A stretch of 64,000 bases of DNA. It comes from Lentinus brumalis (taxonomy: Eukaryota; Basidiomycota; Agaricomycetes; Polyporales; Polyporaceae). Position numbers and translations under genes: made by a program. The stretch covers positions 1,488,001 through 1,552,000 of the forward strand of contig MARA01000002.1 in the NCBI GenBank assembly GCA_001792895.1. Reading direction: 5' to 3'. Below the pieces are notes generated by a model that ran no database searches, was not told the DNA's origin, and was given only the letters and a program-made list of their open reading frames with translations. Within the stretch, counting starts at the first letter, position 1. Each line of letters begins with the position of its first letter. Shown here in pieces: positions 30,546 through 42,824 of this stretch.

Positions 30546-33500
30546 ATGGATATCTTGGAGGCGACGCAGAAGTGCGTGGAAGGATGGGATAACGGTGGAA
30601 GTGACGAATGGTGCGTCGTGGCCGAGTCCTCGTTCCACTGCGGCATTAACATCGTCGCGATAGTCGCAAACTCGTCTCCGGGCCCCATTCCAATCCTCAC
30701 GACCCAGATTGCAACGTCGCGCTCACGACGGCATACCATGTCTTGCTCTCATCTACCCTTCTGTCTTGGTCTGCAAAATCCTCGCTCACTGTGGACGCCC
30801 TGATTGCGTTCGTGCGCTCGGTCCTCGACCACCTACCCTCGTCCTCTGCCGGAACGGACAAGAACCCGAATGTCGCGGCGTTCGGCGAGACTCTAGTTGA
30901 TATAGTGTGGTCTATGGATGCGGAGCTGGAAGACATCCTCGCTGACGCGAAGAACGCTGCCAATGCAGCTGAACAGGGTGCCTTGACCGCCGCCACAGTA
31001 TCCCAGGCTGTCAAGGCAAAGGAGAACGCGGAGTCTGACAAGGGGACCCTGGTGGTTATCGTGCGTAGGCTGCTGGTGCGTGTCCGTTTTACCGTGGTCC
31101 TAGCGGACATTATCCTGGAACCGGCAGCATCTGTATCCTGGAGGAGGTGGCTGGTTGTGGCGGCGGCACGAACAGAGTCTCTGTCACGGTCCAAAAGGGC
31201 TGCGTTCAGGTTATTTCCTGCTACCGGTCTTGGGATGTGCCCGTCTTTAGTGTCATAGTCGTGCTTGGCTGACATACTGACAGGCGATTGGTGTCCTTGA
31301 TCCCGACGTTTGTCGGGAACGGTTGGACCTTGCACTTGTAGCCAGCGTTGGCTTAGTGGGGGACAAAGCAGCCTTCGAGAGGAAGGAGATCAGGACGCGT
31401 ACGGGGCTCTTGTGAGTAACAAGATCCTACTCCGTAGCCGGCTTCTGACACGGCCACAGCTACAAGCAGAACAAATTCAATTTGCTGCGTGAACAGTCGG
31501 AAGGGTACAGTAAACTGACGACTGAGCTCACAAGCAGCCTCAGTGCTCCGCACTCTCCTGCGACAGGCTATCCCGTGGAAACCATCGAGATGATCGAGGC
31601 TCGCGCTCGTCCCGCATGGGAGCGTGCCCTTGGCCTCATTGGCTACTTCGATCTGGACCCTAATCGCGCTCTGGATATCATTCTCGACGTCTTCTCTGTG
31701 CATCTGGCGACGCATCACAGCTTCTTCCTCTCGTTGCTATCGTTCTCGCCGTGGGTGGAAGGGCACGACAGCATATCAAGCAGGAGACTATGTCGGTTGA
31801 GCCCGACCCAGAGCGGTACAGGGGCAAGACCCTCACGGAGGTGCTCAAGATTGCAGAGGAGCAGTCGGGTGTCAGGCCGGACGACATCGATAGCAAGCAG
31901 ACACGAGTGCTCGCTCAAGTCCTGGGTTTCAAGTTCACATGTTATCAGGTTTGTCTGCTCAACAACGGCCTAGACTATAGTGCCACTCTGACACCATGTC
32001 CAGAACCCGGATGTCACCGAGACTACCCCGCAGAACCTTTACTTAATGGCCGCCATTTTGATTCGGGAAGGATTTCTGTCTCTGGAGGATCTCTACTCTC
32101 ATGTGCGTCTAGTGCAGTGCATCCATGACGGCTGCCTTCTAACATGTGCTTGCTCGTAAAGATCGGCCCTGCGGACGACAAGATGGACGATCTTCACAAG
32201 GCGTATCTCGCCAGTGTGGAGGCACGCATTGCTGGCGCGAAAGTCAGCCAACTCGCTATGGCTGCCCCTCTGGAGTCTGGTGGGTCTTCAAGCACGAAGC
32301 CTCGTGCTCCTGCACCAGAGCCGAAGAAGGAGGAAGTAGTGAAGGAAGCTCCGAATCAGAAGCTCGGGATACTGAACGCATTACTGTCTGTGGGAGCACT
32401 GCGCCCTGCGATTGCTATGCTGTCGAAGTTCCCTTGGATGGTGGATGCATATCCAGAGATTGCGGACTTGATGCTCCGGATCGTGAAGCATTCTATGCAG
32501 CCGCTATATGCCTCGCTACCATTGGGTTTGGATAAGTTGGCCAGCTTCTCCAAGCCTCGGGCACGGTACGGGGCCGCGGGAGTCGTTCCTGCACCCGGCC
32601 GCAGACCGCAGTTGACGCTATTGGCACCTACCCCTCCGAGCACGAGCGCGATTGAGTTCGTGTTCTTCTTCCCCGACTGGGTGCGACGCGTTCCCACGTG
32701 CTCTACCTATGACGACCTCTTCGACGTTCTTGAGCCGTTGATGCGCTTCATTGGGTTGCACGTGTCACGCGACACGATCTTCCTCTTGAAGTTGCTGCGT
32801 TTGGGTCGAAGTCATATGGCGCTCACCGTAAGTGCAGAACGTCTAATTTGTTGAGGCTCTTGACTGACTTCTTACCGCTGTAGGTCACTACCGATCTTGA
32901 AGCCAAATCGGACCCCTCACATCCCATCCGGCAATTCTGGCACAAGATCATGCGGCTATACATCCTCCCAGCCCTGCCGCTGATTCGTGGCAACGCTGTT
33001 TGCACTGCGGAAGTGTGGAACATCCTCCGGCAATTTGACATCACTCTCCGGTGGCAGCTATACGGAGAGTGGAAGGGGAGCATGTACAAGTCGCATCCGG
33101 AGCTCCGTGTCCGTCAAGTGCAGACCGACAGGGAGTCGAAGGGTATCCTCCGACGCCTCTCGCATAACACCATAGACACTCTATCCGGGACTGTGGGCAA
33201 GCTGGCGCACTCGAATCCGTGCATCTTCTTCGCGAACGCCATCAACCAAGTCATGGCGTACGACAACCTCGCCGGGGTCATCATACACGCATTGAACTTT
33301 TTGACGATCATGGGCTTCGATGTGCTCGTCTATATCATCCTCGACGCCCTTGCCAACCCCAACAAGGACAGGGTCAAGGACGATGGCGTGAACACATCAG
33401 ATTGGCTGCAGAGTAAGCCACGCATCAATACATAGCGAGAGTGGTTACTCACAGTCGTCTGTCTGGAACAGGTCTTGCCTCATTCACCGGCATGCTGTTC

Positions 33501-36500
33501 TCCCGTTACGGCGCGGACCTTACCCCAATCCTGAACTACGTTGTGCATCAGCTCCACAACGGGCAGACGACGGAGATCATTGTCTTCCGCGAGATCATCT
33601 GGAAGATGGCAGGTATTGAGCCACTCCCGAGTCTTTCAGACGCGCAGGTCGCTGCCATGGCCGGCGGGCCTACGCTCCGCATCGAGGCCGTGGCATCAGC
33701 TACGCGCGGTGCGCGGTCTGAGACCGCGGACACGATACTCAAGGCTCTTCCGAGACTTGGTAAAGCCCTACTCGACTCTTCCCTGGCACTCCCTCTCCTT
33801 GTTCAAGTCGCGCAACAACGGCAGGCGTGCGTCTACCAGGCACCCGATGCTCACCTCAAGTCGCTGGCCAGCCTGTTCGATACTGTATGTGCTGTATTCA
33901 TCTCGCACCTTGCGCTTGTGATGACAGACTCCTCTAGACTCATGGTGTCCTCCTGCAATATCTCGAGTTGCTCAACACACCAGCCGTCATTTCACCCGAG
34001 GACTACGCCAACAAGGTCGTCCCTCCCCTGGCTGAGCTCCACGAGAAGTACGGTATCTGCGCACCTATCTGCATGCGAATATACCGGCCCATCCTCAACG
34101 GCGCCTTGCTGGTACGTTTTGGGCATCTCTGGATGCTCGCGTCGTACTAAGCAAGTTTACAGTCGGCTGCATTGGCCATGCAGGAGAAAGAGCGTGTTGC
34201 GAGCGAGGAAGCTGAGAAGCGTCTCAAGGCAGCACTCACTGCAAAACGCGAGCCGAACGTCTCTGCATCACGCGTCGCATCTCCCAACCCTGGGGCAGAT
34301 AGCACGCCGAATGGGGAGACTAATGGCGAGCCCAAAGCCGTCGTCGGCGAGTCTCAGCCTGGGGATGTCGTGATGGAAGTCGCTGAAGAGAAGACAGCAA
34401 CTGCGGCGGAGGTGAGCCCCACCTGCGCACCCTCTACGTCAAATCGGCAAATAATGTCTACCGCGCAGAATCCTTGGCTTCCTGAGCTCTACGCCCTCTT
34501 CGACGACGTCAAGAAGATTGCACCTGGAAATGCCGCAGAGATTATCGGGTATGCTTCTTTCACTGCTGGGATTTGAACCATGTGCTCATTCCGGGATCTA
34601 GTCCTGCCTTCTACCTCACCTTCTGGCAGATGTCTACCTATGATCTCTCCCCTCCAGCGGCAAGATATGACGAAGAGTGCGCCACTCTGCGGGCCCTGAG
34701 TCGCACCGAGGACTCCTTGTATATCGCCGCAGACCGGTCCGCAGATCGCGCTCGGCGTATGACTGCAACCGTTCATCGCGACAGACGGAACAGGATCAAC
34801 ATGGTCGTGTCCCAACTTAACCAGGAGTTGAAGGAGCAGACTGCTGCACGGGCGTTCACCATCAAGCGGCTCGCGCGCGAGAAGCAGCACTGGTTCGCGC
34901 ACAGTACGTATGCGTGGCTTCTTCGCAACGAATGCTGACGTCGCTTCTAGATCCGAAGGCTGCGACTTTGGCTGCAGCTATCATTGAGTACTGCATCCAG
35001 CCCAGGTGTCTGCTTTCCCCTATGGACGCGGACTTCTGCGCTCAGTTCATCAAGGTGATTCACTTGCAGGGCACTCCTGGCTTTTCCACTCTGCAGTGCT
35101 ATGACAAGGTGCGTCAGGCTTGCTGCATATTCGACCAACGCTGATTGTGCGTTAGATTCTGGGGAGCACGTGAAGGTGGTCGTTTTCTCCTGTAGCGAAT
35201 ACGAAGCTCGAAACTACGGTCAGCAGTCGAAGCCATCTCTGTCCATATCTGCTTGCTTGCTGACGTCGCTGCCACAGGTCGCTTCCTCCTCGGTATCTTG
35301 ACCGACATCTCGAAATGGTATCAGGATGAGCAGCTGTTCTTGCAAGAGAACCGGACGAAGAGCGGTGGCAACACCACGTTCCTACCTGGATTGAAACTCC
35401 GCTTCCTGAACAAATCAGTCATTACGCAAGAAGACCTGATCAGCTGGAACGACTGGAAGCAGGTGGTACGCAAGTGGCATCGCAAGCTCGGCAAGTGCTT
35501 GGTGGAGTGCATCGAGTCGGGAGAGTTCATGCACGTCTACAACACGATCATCGTCCTGAAGGAGATCCTGCCAATGTTCCCTGTCTCAAGCATCTACGAG
35601 TTCGGCGGCGTCAGCTTGAGCAGGGCCATGGATAAGTTCGTGGAGAAGGAGGAGAGAGGAGACCTCAAGATCCTTGGTCGGGCGTACGTGGATTCTTTTC
35701 GACCGACAGATGTACCCGCTGATCGCCTGCTCCAGTTATTACGCTAGCTTGAAGAAGCGAGAGCCCTTGTGGGCAGCGCCTTCCCATCCCAAGGTGAGGC
35801 TCGTCGTCGGTATCACCGTAATCAGACTAATTGGCTTGGATTTTCAGAACGGTACAGCAGCTCCTCCCAAGGGCGCCACCCCCACACAAACTGACAGGCC
35901 TCCTCGTACGGGCACTCCCACAGGGCCCAGCGCTGCATCTGCTGAGTCCCGACGTCCTGGTCCACCACCCACCGCCCCGTCAGCCCCGAAGGGTCAGCTT
36001 GTGGCGGCATCGAACGCCCCCTCGCCGGCCCCCGCGGATAGGAGCGGCACCCCCAACCCCACGAAACTGGCTCTTGAAAGGTGGGTTCATCCTACTTGTC
36101 CGAGCGGCACACTACTTACACTGGGTGATTCGATTACCAGCGTCCCTCGACCGGAGGTCGTCAAGAGGGTCAGACCGGAGGCAAGAGCGGTCGAGGATGG
36201 CAGGAACGGTGCGAAGCCGGACGCCATGGATATCGACCAACCTGCCCCTGCCTCCGCCATCCGGAATGACTTGGCCGCACCTACTGTAGTGACGGCTGCA
36301 TCCCCCCTCCCGCCCTCAATGAGCGACACTGTACGCCCCTCTCGTCCCCGACCCCAAGCCAGCCTGCGGCAGTCCGTGCTGCCGCTGCACGATCAATTAC
36401 CAACTCTCCACGAGGCTCTCAGGGCTCTCAGGATCCAAAGGCTCGCCCGGAAGCACAGCCGACTATGCCACCGCCATCCGAGCCCAGCCAGACGCTGTCC

Positions 36501-38024
36501 GCTCACGAACTCCGAGAGACTGCGAAGCAGACAAGGGGTGGAGAGAAGGGCGAGACCCAACCTCCCACAGAACCCCGAGCACAGAACTCCGCCCCCTCTC
36601 CGCGCCGCAGGACGCCCTCTCCAACCAGTCGGCCTGGCACCAGGAATCCCAGCGTGGATTCCAGAGCAAGCGGCGACCGGCGCTCTGCTCGTGGGCCTGA
36701 CGAAAGACGCCCGGACCGTGATCGTGACGCCCGTCAAGACTCACGCGACATATCGCGTCGGGAGAGTCGGAGCGAGCGTAGGGCTCGCGAAGAGCGCGAG
36801 AAGGAAGGGGACCGCGATAGAGATAGAGGCCGAGACCGACACGGGGACAAAGAGAGACGTGACCGAGATCATCCTCGGGGCCGTGAGCGGGACCGCGATC
36901 AGGAGCGTGAGCGGGAACGGGACCGCGACCGGGATGCTCATAGGGAGCGCGAACGGGATAGAGACCGTGATAGGGATCGCGACCGCCATCGCAGAGATGA
37001 GAAGGATCGCGAGCGCGAGCCCAGGAGGGATCGTGAGCTTTCGGGACGCTCTGGCGCCTCCGCGAATACCGCTCCGACCGACGATCGTGGGTTGCCCAAC
37101 AAGCCTGACGTTGGCCGTCACAGAGGTGATGATGCTCTAGGAAAGCGGAGACGAGGCGGAGACGACGAGGTATGTTGCATTCAGTGCGGGGGATGATTCA
37201 AGTCGCTCATGTACTGAACAAGGCGGATCGTTCTTCTAAGCGTTCGTCTCGTAAGGACAGCCACCACGAAGACCGTAGTCGTCGTCTTTCGGACAAAGAC
37301 GGCCACGATAGAAGCGGTCGCGATTCTGACCGTCGCAGGAAGGATCGGGATGGTGACGGTGACGGCAAGGGTCTCTCAATTGACACGAAGGTGAGCGAGC
37401 CTATGTGAACATGCCACTTAACCAAAACTCTGACCATGCCCGCACAGCTTGGTGACAAGCGACTTCCTGAAGGCCCGGCCTCCGCGAAGACGTTGCCCCC
37501 TTCGACACCATCTGCGCCTCGTGCCATGACTGGTGGAGACGGCTCACGGAAGGGTGACGGTCGTGACCGAGACTGGAAGAGGGATCAACCATCACATCCT
37601 CCTTCAGGTTCCTCTGGTCCTGCGCAGAATGGCTCCGAGCAAAGCCAGGGTGGAAGTCTCCGCTCCCGTATCGGCGAGAGAGATCCGCGGTCGCTGCCAC
37701 CAACGCCATCGGGACAGCCAAGTGATAGGAAGGTAGAGACGCCTCGTGACGAAGATCGCGATGGCGGTAGGAAGCGAACGATGTCCGGTGCGTCATGCTG
37801 TCTCTAGATAAGTCTTATCGTGCGCTGACTTCCATGGCACAGAGCGCGAGAAGGACGCTCCTGAGACTCCCGGCAACAATGACCCCGCCGCCCATGCCCC
37901 GAAGCGACCGCGCATCATTCGAAATCGCTATGACGCCGCCCCCAGTGGCAGCGGTCACTTTGCAAGGAAGGTGTTGCCGATCGACCATGGCGGAGAGAAG
38001 GCTCGACAGGCCCGAAAGGACTAG
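30546..38024 (+). CDS. THO2: THO complex subunit 2 (mRNA export)
   Basis: Largest THO/TREX scaffold subunit, coupling transcription with mRNA packaging and export in the nucleus. The product, roughly 2,000 residues, starts MDILEATQKCVEGW. A THOC2 N-terminal region includes KLGILNALLSVGALRPAIAM and PWMVDAYPEIADLMLRIVK. The Tho2 core contains NTIDTLSGTVGKLAHSNPCI, FANAINQVMAYDNLAG and FDVLVYIILDALANP. The following domain has FYLTFWQMSTYDLSPPAARY and LNQELKEQTAARAFTIKRL. After GRAYLASLKKREPLW the tail is disordered. A long Arg-Asp/Arg-Glu alternating stretch (36740-37030) leads to the end ...HFARKVLPIDHGG...ARKD. About 20 introns; two to three junctions in the low-complexity tail (around 36280-36400) are uncertain. 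The stop TAG is at 38022-38024. Confidence 0.92.
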
Positions 38025-38495
38025 TCCTATGTCGCCCACTCATCTGTAGCATACTGTAGCATCGCACACCCCCATATTCGTATTTTATCATCGCTCGGTG
38101 CTGCGGGTCTAAATTTCAAGGGACACACTGATTTGCTCTACTGGAAGTTTCTGCGTCAAACAGTCCAAGCGCATACGAACATGTTCAAAGTCTTTATAAG
38201 GTTCATGACAACCCAGGAAGCACATAGAAGAGGTTCCGCCCACTACAAAGAAGTGACCGGCTCCAATAATGGTACAAGGTATAGATATAGGTACAAGCTG
38301 AAGAGACGCAAGCAAGTACAAGTTGAATTGCTGGCTAAGATATCGATGTTGGACCGATGTTAGAAGGTCGAGTAGAGTGGAACTGTTGCTACATAGATTT
38401 GCATAGACGCACAAAAATACAATGTTGAACTGCGGCCGTATTCCATGCGAGTTGAATCGATGCCAAACGCGATACACTGGAAGTAGAAGAATTCG
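38025..38495. other. Intergenic, 3' flanks of THO2 and GCH1
   Basis: 471 bp between convergent stops. It is comparatively AT-rich, with nothing gene-like. Confidence 0.5.
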
Positions 38496-39631
38496 CTACC
38501 GACCCTTGATTAAAGTGAGGAACTCCTCCCGGGTCTTCTGTTGCGTGCGGAAGCAGCCAAGCATGCAGGATGTTACGGTCACAGCACCGGGCTTCTGGAC
38601 TCCACGCATGGTCATACACATGTGCCTGTGGGGTTGCGATAAATCGTCATGAGGGCCATAGGCGGCGATGGGAAAACAGCTGTTAAACTTACGTCGCTTC
38701 CATTACCACCGCGACACCGCGGGGGTGTATTGCTTCCTGGACGGCCAATGCGACCTGCTTCGTCAATCGCTCTTGCACCTGCAGCCGGCGACTGAATGTC
38801 TCGGCAATGCGCGCGAGCTTGGACAGGCCGAGTACCAATTTGTTAGGGATGTACGCAATCGCAATCTGCACAGTAAGAATGCTTCTTCAGGCGCGAGGCA
38901 GAGAAGGCGAACATGAGGGCAGGAAACCAACCTTGCCATTGAATGGAACGAGGTGGTGTTCGCAGAGGCTGGAAATATCTATGTCCCTGACGAGAACCAT
39001 CTCGTCATGATCCTCTTCGAAGACGGCGTCGTTTATGATATCTGGGGATATGAGCAGGCATATAACACCCGGTGTAAGCAGGAGCGTACCTGCAAGCCGC
39101 TCCTCATAACCACGAGTCATCCACAAGAGGGCCTTGGCATAACGGTCCGGAGTTTTCAGCAAGCCTTCTCGGTCCGGATCCTCCCCAATGCACTCCAGAA
39201 TTGTTCGTACCGCGGCCGATAGCTTCTTCTCGCGTTCTGCGCGTTCTTCGTCGGTGGCCTGCAGACGCAAGTGCGTAGACTTCGCTTTGCGTGCCGTCAG
39301 GACTCGACGCCCACGGCTAGGGCAGCGGAGCGAGGAGTTGCTCACCGGGCCAGCCTAGACCGTTCGCATCCGGAAGCGGGCTCCCTGCTTTGATTGCTGT
39401 GGCCGCTTTGGAAGTGTACATCGGTGTCGAGATGCCAGAGCGAGGGCGAAAGCCATAGCCTTCACGTTTATGCAGCGCATCCACATGACGTTGGGACGAG
39501 CCTTCTCCTCGTTCGTCGTGGGTATTTTGCCCGGGCTCTCCGGCTATCTCATCGCGCTCATCTTGCTCGACTCTGAGCTTCTCGAGACTCGTTGAAAGTC
39601 GATCCTGGGTTGCGGGGTCTTCGAAAGACAT
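38496..39631 (-). CDS. FOL2: GTP cyclohydrolase I (folate/pterin synthesis)
   Basis: Catalyses the first step of tetrahydrofolate and pterin synthesis, converting GTP to dihydroneopterin triphosphate. Five exons. A variable N-terminal region leads to [34 protein letters not shown], then the zinc-site block [34 protein letters not shown], the GTP-binding [17 protein letters not shown] and the closing [19 protein letters not shown] with its second cysteine in SCMLGCF. All catalytic landmarks are present. The start MSFEDPATQ at 39631 is chosen because no motif lies upstream, although the frame continues to 39721. It is divergent from the PIP 5-kinase gene. Confidence 0.95.
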
Positions 39632-40289
39632 GATGGCAAGAGGGAACAGATTCACGCAGGCGAAATGCAGTTTGTTGCGGTGGGCCGGGCCAAATAGACG
39701 CCACGTGAACATTGCTCCCAACCGCCACGACTACTCCTCCCACAGCAAAGTGTTTGGTCACCGTCGTACATTGAACCTGTGAGGGTTCATGAGAGCACAA
39801 CCGTGACAATGCCTCGCGACGAGATGCCAGGAATGAATGGTCACGAATACCGGGCCCAAGGCTCAGTGTGGCTCCCTATATTCATTGAGAGCACGACTTC
39901 GGTGAGTAAGTAGAAAGTGAAGCTTCATGGTTAAGTATGATTGTATGATTGCCACGACGCCTGTAGGAATCGGATGAAAGAGAGTACTTAGGGCTGAGCT
40001 GGACATCGACTTGTCAATATTGGAGGCTCTGGCAGCGGTGTGTGGGTCCCGGGCCGAGAGTTGGACTTGAAGTAACCGGCGATACGCTAACTTAACAATG
40101 ATAATAAATAAGTCCATGGTATCTTGGCGAAAATGCGGTGAACTCGGGCGTCGGCGCGGGGCCGTTCGTCGTCGTCCTTGCTTCCCTCCACATCGCTCTC
40201 CTCGTTGTCAACCCCGGCGGCGACGACGAGCACCACCTTAGCGCCCTTTAATTTGTGCTCGCATACGCTTCCTCCTATCTTGCTCGCTG
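39632..40289. promoter_or_regulatory. Divergent promoter between GCH1 and PIP 5-kinase
   Basis: 658 bp between two start codons. It contains promoters for both, with a GC-rich, pyrimidine-biased segment at 40170-40285 just before the kinase ATG. No repeat or RNA gene is visible. Confidence 0.4.
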
Positions 40290-42824
40290 ATGGCCACAGC
40301 AGCCATCCCGATAGCACGAACCTCGTCCCCGACATCCTTCGACGATCCTCAACGTCCTCACGCCTCGTCCTCCCTCGCATCGCCGCAGCCTGTCTCCTCG
40401 TCGCAGCACACATTGCTTAGCACACGCCCTCGCGATGGGGACTTTATTAACCCCGTTCATGCCCTCGCGTTCGGCGGAAAGCAGTCGCCAGCGCAGGAGG
40501 TCCACATCGTCAAGGTCACTGACAACACCGTGAAGCTAGAGACGGGGCCTATGCCTGAGTCGGTCATTCATCGTGTCGGTGCGTCGCTCGTCAGTGCTAT
40601 GCCGAGCTTCCACTCGTCTCGCCGAGAAGGGAGCGCGGACTCGAATATCGGCCCTCCACCACCCTCGCCGCCGTCGAGCGTTAAAAACTACGTCGACGAC
40701 GAACAACCCATACCCCTCATGCCTGTTGCGTCTACGTCGACGCAGGCGGAGGGCTCACCACGCCCGGTAACGTTTGAAGAACCCCTCGAGCGTACATCCT
40801 CCGCCTCCCGCGACCGCTCGTCGCGGTTAGGCTCCCATGGCCTCCGACACCGCTCGTCTGCTGAGACGAAGTCTTCACTACGGACATCGCAATCAGCATA
40901 CGCACCCAGCACGCTCGACACGCCGCTCACAGACGAGCCGCCGTCCATACTCCCACCCTCGATCTCGAAGAGCCTTTCGTCAAAGGCCGGTTCCCATGTG
41001 TCTGTGGATGGATACCTACAGCCCCCTCAATCGCACAAACCCTCGCGGCGGAATACGATCGGCGGTTCCGCACTTGTGCCCGCGTTCTCTCCTCCGCGTG
41101 TAACTCGGATGGCAACCATGCAGCCATCGCATCCGACCACGTTCGAGGATGTCGGCGAGCTCGCGGACGATATTGAGCAGCAGGCAGAACAAATTCGCAG
41201 GGAGCGTATGTCGAAACGTGCGAAGGCGCAGCAGGAGGCGGAGCGGGCGCTGACGCGGTCAGCGACGACGCTGTCGCGGGTGGACGATGGACCGTTGGTG
41301 GGCAACCTGATTGGGGAGGACCACGTCAACTATGTCCTCATGTACAACATGCTCACCGGTATACGGATTGCGGTGAGCGCGCGCTTCGTACGCGACCTTC
41401 GCGACGGCTCGCTGATACGGTCGTAGGTTTCACGATGTCAAGCAAAGATCCGCAAGCCACTAACAGACGAAGACTACACGGCACGACACAAATATTCCTT
41501 CGATATGTACGTTGCATCCCCGCGGTACTACTGACGTCACTGACACCTCGCAGCGTGGGGAACGAACTTACGCCCTCTGCGAAGTACGACTTTAAATTCA
41601 AGGACTATGCCCCATGGGTCTTCCGTGAGCTGCGCGAAGACTACTTTCACCTCGACCCCGCGGACTACCTACTCTCCCTCACCGCTAAGTACATCCTCTC
41701 CGAGCTCGGCTCGCCAGGCAAATCTGGCTCCTTCTTCTACTTCTCGCGCGACTATCGCTTCATCATCAAGACCATCCACCACAACGAGCACAAATTCCTT
41801 CGGCGGATACTGAAGCAATACTACGAGCACGTGAAGAGCAATCCACACACACTCATTTCGCGCTTCTATGGCCTCCACCGCGTCAAACTCCCGCACGGGC
41901 GCAAGATCCATTTCGTCATCATGAACAACCTCTTTCCCGCACACAAAGACATTCACGAGACATACGACCTTAAGGGCAGCACTGTTGGGCGCGAGTACCC
42001 GGAGGAGAAGGCAGCGAAGAATCCGCGTGCGGTGCTCAAAGATCTCAACTGGATCAATAGGGGTAAGCAGTTGGAGCTGGGGCCGGAGAAGCGGGCGCTG
42101 TTGACGGAGCAGCTGCGGCGGGACTCGGAGTTGTTGAAGGATCTAGGCGTGATGGATTACTCGCTGCTCGTCGGCATCCATAACATGCGACGAGGTAATC
42201 GGGATAACGTCAGGCGGAATACACTCAAGGTCTTCTCGGTACGTCTATGTTATGAATTATCGTCTACCATCCGGCACACCTGCCCTTGGTGCACGCAATT
42301 GTGACGCTGATTGTCCTGGCTTTGTAGCCCGACATGCCCCTCATCAATCGCAAGAAGACGATCGGCAAGGGCCCGCAGTCGCCTGAAGCTATTGCGATGC
42401 GGCGCATCATGCGCGAAGCGGACCCGCAACGCCTCGATGACACGACGGTCGTGCTCCCTGAAGAAGACACGGGCGAGCGACAGCACTTCATCTTTTATCA
42501 AGACGAAGGTGGCCTGCGTGCCACGGACGAGGCGAACGAGAACATGGACACGATCTATTATCTCGGCGTCATCGACATCCTCACGCCGTATAACTTCCTC
42601 AAGAAGTGCGAGCACTTCTGGAAGGGGCTGAGTGCGGATCGGGTGCGTTTTCCTGCTTCATGTTGGTTGAGTGGGTGTGATGTGATGCTCACGTACGGCC
42701 TCGTTCCCGTGTACAGCATAAGATCAGCCCGGTTCCTCCTCCCGAGTACGCAAGTCGATTCTTTGCGTTTATGAAGGCAGTCATGCGTGGCGGTGAGGGC
42801 GGCGGGCGGTTCAAGGCCGAGTGA
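40290..42824 (+). CDS. MSS4: Phosphatidylinositol-4-phosphate 5-kinase
   Basis: Makes PI(4,5)P2 at the plasma membrane, controlling actin and cell-wall integrity. The N-terminal 350 residues are disordered and serine/proline-rich. The kinase domain starts near [28 protein letters not shown]. It contains [19 protein letters not shown] (ATP-binding lysine region), the signature [46 protein letters not shown] and the activation-loop end [12 protein letters not shown]. The product ends GGRFKAE. Introns lie at GIRIA|VSRCQAK, in SFDIVGNEL, after LKVFS and before HKISPV. Length about 780 residues. The domain is complete, so it should be active. Confidence 0.94.

Noticed and set aside
35674..37140. 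A 488-codon plus-strand frame overlapping THO2
   Set aside because: It follows the THO2 frame only in part and runs through the low-complexity RD/RE tail in the wrong frame; repetitive GC-rich units keep several frames open.
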